Shown: in pieces, positions 1-8,531 of the stretch
How positions within the stretch are numbered: position 1 is the stretch's first letter
How the letters are laid out: the number at the start of each line of letters is the position of its first letter
Origin: JBBAFS01 sp041655255
GTDB lineage: Bacteria > Spirochaetota > Spirochaetia > Sphaerochaetales > Sphaerochaetaceae
NCBI GenBank assembly: GCA_041655255.1
Contig: JBBAFS010000002.1
Location: 1 to 64,000 of the forward strand
Direction of reading: 5' to 3'
Length of the DNA stretch: 64,000 nt
Translations under genes and position numbers: made by a program
Notes under the pieces: generated by a model
Databases searched by the model: none
The model's input: the letters and a program-made list of their open reading frames with translations, nothing else
Told to the model about the DNA's origin: nothing

Positions 1-974
1 AAGTTGATTTTGACTATGCTAAAATCGTTTCTGGCGACTGGTCAGTAAGCATCCTTGGTGCAGTTGATGGACCAAACTTTGCCTCTTCTGCCATCGATAC
101 TTATGCAGAAGATGAAACCGTTTCCGATGATGACCTTTGGGAAGAAGATGATGCAGTTGATGTAATCAGAAAGATAGGTAAAATTGGTGGTGGTTTAGCA
201 GTTAGCTATATGGATTATCAAGTTAGCTTAGCTATGCCATATGGTGACTTAGAAGCTGATACCCCTACAAATGATAACAACTTCAAAAACGAAAATTACA
301 AGATTTTCGCATCAGTTCTTACCCCTGATATTGAGTTAGCTGATGGTCTTACAGTTGCTTTTGGTGCAGCAGGTCTCCTTAATAATGCTGGTAAAAAAGT
401 TGGCGCTTCTGCTAAAGCTGCTTACGAACAAGATGACTTAGCAGTTACTTTTGCCACAGACGTACAATATACAGAGGAGCTTAATGTAGAAGTGGCACTT
501 GGTGCTGTCTATGATTTTGTTGCTGTTGATGCCTACTATGCAAAAGATGCACTTGTTGGTGATGGCACCGAGCCTGTTGAAAATCTTCTTTCAGTGAAAG
601 CCGCTGCAACAATCGACGCATTTAAAGTTGTTGTAACAGGTAAAGACCTTGTTAATGCACAAGCTCTTGGCTTATCAGTTGATTGGGACGCCACAGACGA
701 ACTCACAGCTAACGTAAACGGTGGTTATACCATTGCTTCTAAAGCCTACTATGCTGGTGCTGGTGTTACATACAAAGTTGACGAATTCACTGCTGCTCTT
801 AAAGGAAAATACAGTGATAACGTAGATGCTTCTGACGCTAAACTTGAGATGGAAGCTTCTATTGCTTCTGATGCTCTTGTTGATGGTGCTAATCTTTATG
901 CAAAATGGAAATCAGGAAACCTTCTTGATTCCAAAATTGGTAAATTCACCGTTGGAGCAAAAATTGAATTCTAA
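1..974 (+). CDS. Outer-membrane beta-barrel protein, 5' end outside the window
   Basis: The reading frame is open from base 3, so the first Met at 210 is internal and the gene begins before the window. The visible 323 residues alternate hydrophobic and polar residues in short strands, are rich in Ala, Val, Asp and Gly, contain no Cys, and end in a strand finishing with Phe (KFTVGAKIEF). A terminal aromatic residue is typical of BAM-inserted outer-membrane barrels. An acidic loop lies near the visible N-terminus (DDDLWEEDDAVD). I infer a porin-like or major outer-membrane protein; no substrate can be assigned. A strong terminator follows directly, so this is the last gene of its transcript. 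Confidence 0.7.
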   Translation, partial: VDFDYAKIVSGDWSVSILGAVDGPNFASSAIDTYAEDETVSDDDLWEEDDAVDVIRKIGKIGGGLAVSYMDYQVSLAMPYGDLEADTPTNDNNFKNENYKIFASVLTPDIELADGLTVAFGAAGLLNNAGKKVGASAKAAYEQDDLAVTFATDVQYTEELNVEVALGAVYDFVAVDAYYAKDALVGDGTEPVENLLSVKAAATIDAFKVVVTGKDLVNAQALGLSVDWDATDELTANVNGGYTIASKAYYAGAGVTYKVDEFTAALKGKYSDNVDASDAKLEMEASIASDALVDGANLYAKWKSGNLLDSKIGKFTVGAKIEF

Positions 975-996
975 TCTAACCTTTATCGGTTAATAC

Positions 997-1027
997 AAAA
1001 GGTCGTCCTTCGGGGCGACCTTTTTGT
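997..1027. terminator. Rho-independent terminator, usable in both directions
   Basis: An 11-bp stem (AAAGGTCGTCC with GGGCGACCTTT, one G-U pair) closed by a TTCG tetraloop is followed by TTTTTG. It lies 22 bases after the outer-membrane protein stop. Its reverse complement also ends in TTTTG, so it can terminate the convergent rlmL transcript too. Confidence 0.9.
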
Positions 1028-1060
1028 TTGGTATGTTGGTATTGTAATTGGTAGTTAGTG

Positions 1061-3292
1061 TTACTTCCTTCTCACTATCTTCTTAGTGAGTTCTTTTGTT
1101 GGTGCTTTAACTATTGCCTTAGGGTGAGTTATTTCCCAACAGTAGTGGATCTTTAGATTTCGTTTGAAGTCTTCACCAATAGTTGAATCGGTAATCTCTT
1201 TAATAGAGTAGGTCTCTTCTAACTCAGGGTGGAGAGTGAACTTTCTAAAGTTTGTTGAAAAGATAAGCTTTCCACCTTTAGAGAGACGATTCATACATAG
1301 ATGAATAAGGATTCTTTGATCTCTGTATACATCAAAGGTTTCTCTCATCTTTGAGTTACTAAAGGTGGGAGGGTCACAGAAGATAAGGTCAAAGGTATCA
1401 TTACTGTTTTTAAGCCATTGAATAGCATCATCTTTATAGTAGAAATGATTCATGGTTCTGAAGTTATTCATCTCCATGTTCTTCATTGCCCAATCGAGAT
1501 AGGTTGCTGAAGCATCTACACTGACAGTACTAAGAGCACCGCCTTGAGCAGCATGTACTGTTGCAGTACCTGTGTAACAAAAGAGGTTTAAAAAGCGCTT
1601 CTCGTTGGCTTGCTCTTGAATCATCTTTCTCACAGGGCGGTGATCTAAAAAGATACCAGTATCTAAGTAATCACTGAAATTCACACTGAACATCAAATCA
1701 TGCTCGCGTATGATATAAAATTTACCACGATCACTTAACTTTTCGTATTGACTGAGCCCTTTTTGTTCTCGTCTTTGTTTTACAAAGATGAGATCACGAT
1801 CAACTAAGGTAACACGTTCAGTTGCATCAATGAGTTCATCTAAGCGTCTTTGTGCATCTTCTGGATCTATTGAAGAAGGGGGAGCATACTCTTGAAGGTG
1901 AATATATCGTCCTTCATAAAAGTCGATAGCGGCAGCATACTCTGGCATATCGGCATCATACAATCGATAGGAAGAGACTCCCTCTTTTTCCATTAAAGGG
2001 GTGAGTCTTTCTAGGTTCTTTTTCAACCTATTGAAGACCATTTGACCACCTTCACTTAATGGTTTAGATAAGCGCTCTTCTCGCTCTCTTATCTTCTTTT
2101 GAATGCGTTCGTCTTTCTCTTGTTGAGTGAATACTCGGTAGTGAGCTAATTGGGCTTCAATAGGACCATTATAAAAGGAGTTAGTCCTCTCTGGTTTCAT
2201 ATCAACAAAACTCAGGAGTTCACTACTACCAGTAAGAATGGCAACATTCCACCCCTCAAAGAGGGTGTTAAACTGTTTTCCCATACTGGTATACAGTTTA
2301 TATAAAGAGGCACTCTCTTCCATTCTAATCCCATAAGGTGGGTCGGTTACGACATACCCTATGGTGTGAGGGACGTCCTCTTTAGTGATTTGGGTAAAGT
2401 CTTTTACTTCGAATGTTATAAGATGATCAACTTTGGCCTCTATAGCATGCCTATGAGCAAGTTCAACAGCATCAGGATCAATATCCCAACAGGTGATACT
2501 GACCTCTTTTTGTTTCCCTTTCTCATGTCGATCATGTGCCTCTTTAAGTACTTCTTCCCAGATCTCTTGATCATGAAGATCGAGTTTTAAAAAAGCAAAG
2601 TCTTCATGGTTATCTAATAAAGGTGCTTTATCTGTTGCCATAAAAGCAGCCTCTACAGCAATAGTACCTGCTCCACAAAAAGGATCAAGTAGTGGAGCTA
2701 CACTCTCTTGGGTAATACTTTTATACCATTCACTTCGCATTAAGATGGCCGAAGCGAGGTTCTCTTTTAAGATAGCATCAGTTGAGTCGACTCGATACCC
2801 ACGTTGGTGTAAAGAGCGACCTGAAAAATCGAGATACCAAGAGACCTCATCACGATCAATGTGGAGGTGGAACGTCACATCAGGGTTATCAAATTCGACT
2901 GAAGGGCGCTCTTGGTCGTAGTGTTGTTTCACTCGATCAACGATAGCGTCTTTTAATCGAATAGCAGCATAGGTGCTTTTTTTGATCCAAGGACACTGAA
3001 TAGTAGTCACGGTGACACTGAAGGTTTTCTCGGGATTTACATACTCTTCCCAAGGGATTTGCATAGAAGAGGCATAAAAGTCATCACTGGTATAAATACC
3101 TTCATCTTGGGCAAGACCAAGTAATAATCGTGAGGCTATTCTACTATGGAGACAAAAGCGATACGCACTTGCTAAATCGGAGGTGAACTCGACACCAGAA
3201 CTGACAAGTTGAACTTCCTCAGCTCCTGCTAATCGTGCTTCTGTTGCTACTAAGTCATTCATATTAGCAGCTGTTGCTGCAAAAAAGATCAT
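1061..3292 (-). CDS. rlmL: Bifunctional 23S rRNA methyltransferase RlmKL (m2G2445 / m7G2069 type)
   Basis: At 743 residues this is close to the E. coli RlmKL (about 700). The N-terminal third is THUMP-like. The first Rossmann methyltransferase has a SAM loop (LLDPFCGAGTIAVEAAF) near residue 205 and the catalytic motif TDPPYG. The second methyltransferase has NLFCYTGTATVHAA near residue 570 and FCDPPTFSNSK near 640. Family knowledge: the two halves modify adjacent helix-74 guanines in 23S rRNA. Both active-site motifs look intact. It starts 4 bases after the hslO stop and is probably co-transcribed with hslO. The start MIFFAATAANMNDL matches the usual beginning of the family. Confidence 0.93.
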   Translation of the reverse strand: MIFFAATAANMNDLVATEARLAGAEEVQLVSSGVEFTSDLASAYRFCLHSRIASRLLLGLAQDEGIYTSDDFYASSMQIPWEEYVNPEKTFSVTVTTIQCPWIKKSTYAAIRLKDAIVDRVKQHYDQERPSVEFDNPDVTFHLHIDRDEVSWYLDFSGRSLHQRGYRVDSTDAILKENLASAILMRSEWYKSITQESVAPLLDPFCGAGTIAVEAAFMATDKAPLLDNHEDFAFLKLDLHDQEIWEEVLKEAHDRHEKGKQKEVSITCWDIDPDAVELAHRHAIEAKVDHLITFEVKDFTQITKEDVPHTIGYVVTDPPYGIRMEESASLYKLYTSMGKQFNTLFEGWNVAILTGSSELLSFVDMKPERTNSFYNGPIEAQLAHYRVFTQQEKDERIQKKIREREERLSKPLSEGGQMVFNRLKKNLERLTPLMEKEGVSSYRLYDADMPEYAAAIDFYEGRYIHLQEYAPPSSIDPEDAQRRLDELIDATERVTLVDRDLIFVKQRREQKGLSQYEKLSDRGKFYIIREHDLMFSVNFSDYLDTGIFLDHRPVRKMIQEQANEKRFLNLFCYTGTATVHAAQGGALSTVSVDASATYLDWAMKNMEMNNFRTMNHFYYKDDAIQWLKNSNDTFDLIFCDPPTFSNSKMRETFDVYRDQRILIHLCMNRLSKGGKLIFSTNFRKFTLHPELEETYSIKEITDSTIGEDFKRNLKIHYCWEITHPKAIVKAPTKELTKKIVRRK

Positions 3293-3296
3293 ATAT

Positions 3297-4223
3297 TTAT
3301 CCTTGTAAAAGTACTTCTAATTCGTCTTTCTCAAATGGGTAGATGGAATTACAGTTAAAGCAGTGTAACTCTAAAGGAAATGGACCGTGTTCTAAAATCT
3401 CTTGCTTCTCTTTTATTGGTAAAGACTCCAGATATTGGGCAAAGCGATTACGATCACAGGGACAACTAAAACCATATAATAACGAGTCGAGAAACTCAGG
3501 TTGAGCGTCACTAAAGATTTCTTCCATGAACTCTTTACCAGTTTTCCCCTCTGAAAGATACTTACCAATAGAGGGCATGGAGTGTAACTTTTTCTCTAAC
3601 TCTTCAATGTGATCACTTTTTTCACCTGGGAGTTTTTGTAAAAATAGAGCACCCGAACCGACAACGTTTCCTTGTGTATCAAATTGGATAGAGAGAGTTA
3701 CTGCAGTTTCTGTTTGTTCGCTCTTTAAAAAGTAGTTGGCCAAATCTTGTCCAATTTCACCATACTCAAGCATTACTTGTCCTGTGAACGGAGACTTTTT
3801 ACCTTCAAGTAGTTTGGTTACTGTTAGAAATCCTGGTCCAAAGAACGGCGAGAGATCAAAACTCTCTAGCGGTTCATGAATTGGAATTGGTACTTCTTGT
3901 AAGTATCCTCTTACAGCTCCAACAGCCCATGCTTCAACATAGACACCTTTAATAGGTCCACCACACTCAATGTTCAGTTGGACTCGATCATCACCTTTCA
4001 CTGTGGACGCAAGCACTCCAGCAGCTAAGTAGGCATGTCCTAATACTAAGGTCTCTAAGATGCCAAGATCGAAGTTCGCCCTCATTTGGTTAATAGTGTG
4101 AGTTCCCTGGATAATAGTGGCACGAACTTGCCCATCATATAATAAAAAAACATCTCGAGAATCATCACTTAATGTTGCTAGATGTTTTTTTAGTTGTTCA
4201 TCTTCAATTGGTTTACGAATCAT
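3297..4223 (-). CDS. hslO: Redox-regulated chaperone Hsp33
   Basis: A 308-residue cytoplasmic holdase that is activated by oxidation. The C-terminal zinc switch is complete: CPC, 31 residues, then CFNC, within the family spacing of CxC-X(27-32)-CxxC. The N-terminal part has the Hsp33 fold signature (LGHAYLAAGVLAS, and GGPIKGVYVEAWAVG, where the family usually has GGPIxG). It is the first gene of a unit with rlmL on the minus strand. The -10 box upstream is only 8 bases from ATG and there is no Shine-Dalgarno, so the mRNA is probably leaderless. It is divergent from the pteridine-reductase-like gene. Confidence 0.95.
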   Translation of the reverse strand: MIRKPIEDEQLKKHLATLSDDSRDVFLLYDGQVRATIIQGTHTINQMRANFDLGILETLVLGHAYLAAGVLASTVKGDDRVQLNIECGGPIKGVYVEAWAVGAVRGYLQEVPIPIHEPLESFDLSPFFGPGFLTVTKLLEGKKSPFTGQVMLEYGEIGQDLANYFLKSEQTETAVTLSIQFDTQGNVVGSGALFLQKLPGEKSDHIEELEKKLHSMPSIGKYLSEGKTGKEFMEEIFSDAQPEFLDSLLYGFSCPCDRNRFAQYLESLPIKEKQEILEHGPFPLELHCFNCNSIYPFEKDELEVLLQG

Positions 4224-4260
4224 AGGTCTTCAATGTATGCACTAAGAGGGAAATTTTCAA
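4224..4260 (-). promoter_or_regulatory. Sigma-70-type promoter of hslO, leaderless geometry
   Basis: Read on the minus strand: -35 TTGAAA (4260-4255), a 17-base spacer, -10 TACATT (4237-4232), then 8 bases to the hslO ATG at 4223. Transcription would start on or next to the start codon. No AGGAG-like site is present in the gap. Confidence 0.6.
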
Positions 4261-4271
4261 GAGAGCGAACA

Positions 4272-4300
4272 GTGACAAAAGTTTCTACTTCAATTATATT
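4272..4300 (+). promoter_or_regulatory. Sigma-70-type promoter of the pteridine-reductase-like gene, leaderless geometry
   Basis: -35 GTGACA (4272-4277), a 17-base spacer, -10 TATATT (4295-4300), then 6 bases to ATG at 4307. It lies back to back with the hslO promoter; the two -35 boxes are 11 bases apart. No ribosome binding site is visible. Confidence 0.6.
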
Positions 4301-4306
4301 CACCGT

Positions 4307-5044
4307 ATGAACACCAACAAAGTTGCCGTTATTACTGGTAGTAGTGAACGACTGGGAAGAGAGCTTGCTTATCTTTTAAGTAAGGGAGGCTATCACATAG
4401 TTGTCCACTATGTCTCTGATGATATCGAAGCTCAAAAAACGGTTAAAAGTATTACTAATCGTGGTGGTGAAGCTATCAGCGTGAAAGCAGATCTCTCAAA
4501 ATCTCAAGATGTGCAACACCTTGTTGATGCTACGTTAAAAGCATGGGGTAGGTGGGATGTTCTTATAAACAATGCTTCAGTGTTTCACTCTACTGGCTTT
4601 GAAGATGTGGATGATCAAAAGTGGGATTATGATTATGCTATTCATGCAAAAGCACCTTTTTTCCTCACTCAAGCATTATATACTCATCGTAAAGAACACT
4701 CCTACAAAGAGAGTGGAGTTGTCATTAACATCACCGATACACAAGTACAAAGACCTACGATAAGTAGACCATCGTACTATCTCTCTAAAGCTGATCTCTC
4801 ATACCAAGTCTCCTTATTAGCTAAAACATGTGCTCCTTATGTGAGAGTGAATGGAGTAGCTCCTGGTCCTATTATCCCAATGAGTGAGAAAGATCTCCCT
4901 TATTTCAACAAAAGAGAAGAACTTAATCCACTTCACCACTTAGCGAAAGTAGAAGATGTCGTACAAGCTGTAGACTTTCTTATCTGTAATCAAAGCATTA
5001 CCGGAGTTGTTATACCTGTTGACGCAGGGGAACACCTCTTGTAA
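4307..5044 (+). CDS. Short-chain dehydrogenase, pteridine reductase (PTR1/FolM-like)
   Basis: A 245-residue Rossmann protein with the cofactor motif TGSSERLGRELA near residue 10 and NNASVF near 88. The usual SDR catalytic Ser is replaced by Asp (NITDTQ). Tyr follows 13 residues and Lys 17 residues after that Asp. This D-Y-K spacing is the one in Leishmania PTR1 (Asp181, Tyr194, Lys198), and E. coli FolM has a similar HITDY block. The RLG and HY residues after the glycine motif also fit pteridine reductases. Expected role: NADPH-dependent reduction of dihydropterin or dihydrofolate. A generic SDR role cannot be excluded. Confidence 0.75.
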   Translation: MNTNKVAVITGSSERLGRELAYLLSKGGYHIVVHYVSDDIEAQKTVKSITNRGGEAISVKADLSKSQDVQHLVDATLKAWGRWDVLINNASVFHSTGFEDVDDQKWDYDYAIHAKAPFFLTQALYTHRKEHSYKESGVVINITDTQVQRPTISRPSYYLSKADLSYQVSLLAKTCAPYVRVNGVAPGPIIPMSEKDLPYFNKREELNPLHHLAKVEDVVQAVDFLICNQSITGVVIPVDAGEHLL

Positions 5045-5058
5045 ATTAAACGAAGGTG

Positions 5059-5077
5059 GTGTGAAAATATTTCACAC
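5059..5077. promoter_or_regulatory. Perfect inverted repeat, candidate enhancer site for the NtrC-like regulator
   Basis: GTGTGAAA-ATA-TTTCACAC: two 8-bp arms around a 3-base centre. It sits about 110-130 bases upstream of the predicted sigma-54 transcription start, the usual distance for an activator site. It is 14 bases after the preceding stop codon but lacks a T run, so a terminator role is less likely. Confidence 0.55.
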
Positions 5078-5083
5078 TAAAAG

Positions 5084-5131
5084 TAACAATAAATTCGTTA
5101 AACATCTAACCATTTCTTGTTTTTATTGTTA
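5084..5131. repeat. Spaced 10-bp inverted repeat
   Basis: TAACAATAAA (5084-5093) and its exact complement TTTATTGTTA (5122-5131) are separated by 28 bases, between the upstream palindrome and the sigma-54 promoter. It may be a second activator or bending site, or chance in AT-rich DNA. Confidence 0.3.
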
Positions 5132-5160
5132 TATTTACACACATAGCGTATAAGCCTTCC

Positions 5161-5180
5161 TTGGCACGCAATATGCTTTG
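5161..5180 (+). promoter_or_regulatory. Sigma-54 (RpoN) promoter of the efflux operon
   Basis: TTGGCACGCAATATGCTTTG matches the -24/-12 consensus TGGCACG-N4-TTGC at all positions except one (ATGC for TTGC). The GG (5163-5164) and GC (5175-5176) pairs have exactly the required 12-base register. The start would be near 5188, 26 bases before the TolC-like ATG. The operon's last gene encodes a sigma-54 activator with a GAFTGA loop, which supports this call. Confidence 0.85.
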
Positions 5181-5213
5181 ATAAAAACAAAAGGTACATA
5201 AAAGGAAACCTGA

Positions 5214-6722
5214 ATGAAATTACGCCAAATTATATTACTTCTTGTGCTCATGTTCCTCATATTAGTCCCCCTTTCATCAATGCCACTTGAGAGTATTATG
5301 AAAGAGGCAAAACACAACAGTAGCTCTATGCAACTTATTGAACTCAGTAGAAGTCAAAATAATGTGACTATTGCTCTTAGAGAATTAGATGATGAGTTGT
5401 TTGTCGGTGTTGAGGGAGAGACCTCTTACTCAATGGAAGAACAAGAAATTAAGACCAATCCATCTGTTACTATTGTACTCCCTAATGATGGAGATACAAC
5501 GATTACACTCTCCACAGGAGATCTTACAGTTGATACATCTCAAGCGAATAGTTGGGAAGTATATCCAGATGTGAGTGTGAGTCACACACTCCATTTTGGT
5601 GATGTCAAAGATGTGTTAAGTGACTTAACTCTTGCAAGAAACAAACTCTCGTTTGAACAAGCATATCAAAAGAGTCTTTTAGGGTTTGAAGATTCACTCT
5701 ATACAAAAATTATTGAACTTCTCTCCACTGAGAAAACAATGCTTATTAATGAGAAGAACCTCTATGTAAAACAAACAGATATCGATAACGATCGAAAGTT
5801 AGGTAAAACAGCAATTGGTTCAGTTGCATACCAAAAACAAGAACTCGATTTAGCATCTCTGAAATTGGCAAAAGAACGGACCCTTCAACAATATGAATTA
5901 CAAAAAAGACAATACTTCCAACTTACCTCATTAGAGTGGGATGGAGTCGATACAATCAAAGAGGCCTCTTTGGCATATAGAGTTTCCCCTTTAGGAGATA
6001 CCTCAGTTGTGATTGCCTCATTGGATTTAGAGATTGCTAAAGAACAATTAAAACAGCAACAACACACATCTCAATACTCTACTCGCCCACAAGTTCCTCA
6101 GTTGAACATAAGTGGTGGGGGAGGTTTGGGATATAAACAAACCGGAGCAAATAGTTCGTCCTACTCATATAAAGCTGAAGCTGGTGTAGCATACGAAGAT
6201 AAGAGTTTTGGATCTGGTTTATCCTTTAATTATGATAGCAAGAAGGGTTCAAGTTTTGGTGGAAGTGTGAGCTACTATGGGAAAAACTTTACAACAACTG
6301 GGTCTGTGAATGTAGGACTCACAAAAGATTGGGATGTGAAAAGACCTACTTTCACTATTAAAGGAGAGTGGAATAACGGTGTTGGAACAAAAAGTGATAC
6401 TCTCAAACTCCAATCAGCAAGTAATGATGTAGCTACTGCTACCTTACAATACCAAAACGCCATGTTAGATTACCAACTCAGTTCTCAAAAGTTGGAATCT
6501 GATGTGTTAAGTTTTACCAATGATATTGCTCAATTAAAAGAGCAGGAAGTGTATGTGAACGACTCATTAGCTAAAACAATAGAAGCTTTTGATCGAGGAC
6601 TAGTAAGACAAACTGATGTCGATTTAGCTCGATTAGAAGTTGAGTTACTCTCATACGATAAAAAGATTCAAAGCTTGAATGCCCTTATATTAGAAAACCG
6701 AGTGAAAGCTCTTCAACTGTAA
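5214..6722 (+). CDS. TolC-like outer-membrane efflux protein
   Basis: 502 residues with a signal peptide (MKLRQIILLLVLMFLILVPLSS). Long helical stretches near residues 140-230 and 400-490 are the hairpins expected of an OEP barrel-tunnel. Between them lies a Gly/Ser/Tyr-rich strand region (about 295-400) that would form the membrane barrel. It is the first gene of the efflux operon, with a GGAAA site before ATG, and is followed by its adaptor after 19 bases. Sequence similarity to E. coli TolC looks weak, so the call rests on secondary-structure layout and context. Expected role: outer-membrane exit duct of a MacAB-type pump. Confidence 0.8.
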   Translation: MKLRQIILLLVLMFLILVPLSSMPLESIMKEAKHNSSSMQLIELSRSQNNVTIALRELDDELFVGVEGETSYSMEEQEIKTNPSVTIVLPNDGDTTITLSTGDLTVDTSQANSWEVYPDVSVSHTLHFGDVKDVLSDLTLARNKLSFEQAYQKSLLGFEDSLYTKIIELLSTEKTMLINEKNLYVKQTDIDNDRKLGKTAIGSVAYQKQELDLASLKLAKERTLQQYELQKRQYFQLTSLEWDGVDTIKEASLAYRVSPLGDTSVVIASLDLEIAKEQLKQQQHTSQYSTRPQVPQLNISGGGGLGYKQTGANSSSYSYKAEAGVAYEDKSFGSGLSFNYDSKKGSSFGGSVSYYGKNFTTTGSVNVGLTKDWDVKRPTFTIKGEWNNGVGTKSDTLKLQSASNDVATATLQYQNAMLDYQLSSQKLESDVLSFTNDIAQLKEQEVYVNDSLAKTIEAFDRGLVRQTDVDLARLEVELLSYDKKIQSLNALILENRVKALQL

Positions 6723-6741
6723 CAAGGAGATAATAATTACC

Positions 6742-7857
6742 ATGGCTGAGAAAAGACAAGATACTGAACAACGAGTAAGAGCCTCATTAAGAAAAAAATT
6801 AAGAAGAAAGAGAATTAAGAACTTTATTACCTGGATTATTATTCTCGGTATTATCATGACGGGTATGTATACATACCAGTTTTATAAACAAAACGGACAT
6901 CTCCCTTTTATAGATCAAGAGGTCTTAGAAGCAGCTACTGCTGTGAGAATGGTGGAAGAGCCAGTACGACTCATTGAATTTACTCAAACAATCGATATCA
7001 GCGGTGATGTCGAAGCCTATAATCGACAAAACGTCGTATTTAGATCCACCGGTGCTGTCACCAACGTCTTTGTGAAAGAGGGTGATTATGTCAATAAAGG
7101 GGATCTATTAGCCACCATTGACGATACTCGTCAATCATATGCTTTAGCTAACATTGAGAGCTCTATTGAAGAGGCCGAATTACAAGGCTCTAAAAGAGCT
7201 TTAGAGTTATTAGAGCGACAACGTAAAGAGGCAGAAAGCAACTTAGACTACACTCGAGCATATGCTAACTTTGATGGAGTGGTTGCTGTAGTGAATGTCG
7301 ATGAGGGAGATTACTTTGAGGCAGGAACTGCCGCTATCATTGTAATCGATCGTAGTAAATTAAAAGCAACTGTAGAAATTGATGAAATAGATATTCAATC
7401 AGTGCATACAGGGATGAAAGCAGAACTCACCTTTGATGCTCTTCCTGGTAGAACTGTTGAAGCCTACGTCTCTTATATCCCGATGCTTGGAAGAACTACT
7501 AACCAAGGTATTGGAGTGTTGGATGTTGAAATTGTGATTGATGATCCTCCTAGTGCTTTAGTACCAGGGTTTACCTTTGCGGGTGAAATTAGAGCTGATG
7601 AAGTAAAAAAGATGCTTGTCATTCCCTCTGCAGCTGTGACCTCTTCACGAAGAGGACCCGATTCAGTTCGTAAAAAAGCTACTGATGGATCAATACAAAC
7701 AATTCAAGTTACCACACACTACCTTGGCGAGGGGATGAGTGAGATTGTCTCAGGAGACCTTAAAGAGGGAGACATTGTTGTTTACGGTGGAGATAACAAC
7801 CCATTTAGAAGTCTTGGGATTCCAAGCAGTGGTGGCATGATGAGGATGGGCTTTTGA
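6742..7857 (+). CDS. Periplasmic adaptor (HlyD/MacA-like membrane fusion protein)
   Basis: 371 residues. A basic N-terminus is followed by one membrane segment (about 29-46), then a biotinyl-lipoyl half motif (GAVTNVFVKEGDYVNKGDLLA), a short helical hairpin (about 135-165), the second lipoyl half (FDGVVAVVNVDEGDYFEAGT) and a beta-barrel domain. This is the standard adaptor order; the hairpin is short. It would link the MacB-like transporter in the inner membrane to the TolC-like duct. AAGGAG precedes the start, and the gene ends in an overlap (TGATG) with the ATPase gene. Confidence 0.88.
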   Translation: MAEKRQDTEQRVRASLRKKLRRKRIKNFITWIIILGIIMTGMYTYQFYKQNGHLPFIDQEVLEAATAVRMVEEPVRLIEFTQTIDISGDVEAYNRQNVVFRSTGAVTNVFVKEGDYVNKGDLLATIDDTRQSYALANIESSIEEAELQGSKRALELLERQRKEAESNLDYTRAYANFDGVVAVVNVDEGDYFEAGTAAIIVIDRSKLKATVEIDEIDIQSVHTGMKAELTFDALPGRTVEAYVSYIPMLGRTTNQGIGVLDVEIVIDDPPSALVPGFTFAGEIRADEVKKMLVIPSAAVTSSRRGPDSVRKKATDGSIQTIQVTTHYLGEGMSEIVSGDLKEGDIVVYGGDNNPFRSLGIPSSGGMMRMGF

Positions 7858-8531
7858 TGGGACGTGAAGTTATTACCTTAGTGGGTGTAAGACGCTACTT
7901 TGTGATGGGTGAATTTGTCGTTAAAGCGTTAGATGGGATTGATCTGACCATTAGCGAAGGAGAATTCACTGCCATTATGGGACCATCGGGCTCTGGTAAA
8001 TCGACACTGATGAACCTCATAGGGTGTTTGGACACCCCTACCGATGGAATTATCTCCATCGATGGGGAGCACACCGGTGGGATGAGTGAGGCCGAATTAG
8101 CGTATATCAGGAACCAAAAAGTGGGATTTGTCTTCCAACAATTTAACCTCCTTGGAAAAATGAGTGCTTTAGATAACGTCATGACTCCCTTGTTGTATGG
8201 TGGAGTGGGGGTACGGGAACGACGAGAGCGAGCTAAAACTGCTTTAGAGCGAGTTGGCTTAGCTGATCGGATGCGTCACCGACCGAATGAGTTATCTGGT
8301 GGACAAAAACAACGTGTTGCTATTGCTCGAGCTTTAGTGAATAACCCCTCAATCTTATTAGCAGATGAACCCACTGGTGCCTTAGATACACAAACAGGCA
8401 ATCAGATTATGGAGTTATTTGAAGAGCTTAATAGTGAGGGGAGAACTGTCGTTATTGTCACTCACGACCATGATGTTGCTTCTCGTGCTAAAAGAGAGAT
8501 TTTAGTTCGAGATGGGAAATTGGAGGCTTAA
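7857..8531 (+). CDS. ABC transporter ATP-binding protein, MacB/LolD type
   Basis: 224 residues with Walker [11 protein letters not shown]-loop FVFQQFNLL, signature [15 protein letters not shown], Walker [13 protein letters not shown] and the switch His in IVTHDHD. GALD and FNLL are typical of the MacB/LolD/FtsE group. ATG at 7857 overlaps the adaptor stop by one base (TGATG); a TTG three bases earlier would also open the frame, but ATG is preferred. The permease is encoded separately, whereas E. coli MacB is a fusion. It powers the efflux complex from the cytoplasm. Confidence 0.93.
   Translation: MGREVITLVGVRRYFVMGEFVVKALDGIDLTISEGEFTAIMGPSGSGKSTLMNLIGCLDTPTDGIISIDGEHTGGMSEAELAYIRNQKVGFVFQQFNLLGKMSALDNVMTPLLYGGVGVRERRERAKTALERVGLADRMRHRPNELSGGQKQRVAIARALVNNPSILLADEPTGALDTQTGNQIMELFEELNSEGRTVVIVTHDHDVASRAKREILVRDGKLEA

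Noticed and set aside
5059..5077. Terminator of the pteridine-reductase-like gene
   Set aside because: The stem is AT-rich at its core and no T run follows; the distance to the sigma-54 promoter fits an activator site better.
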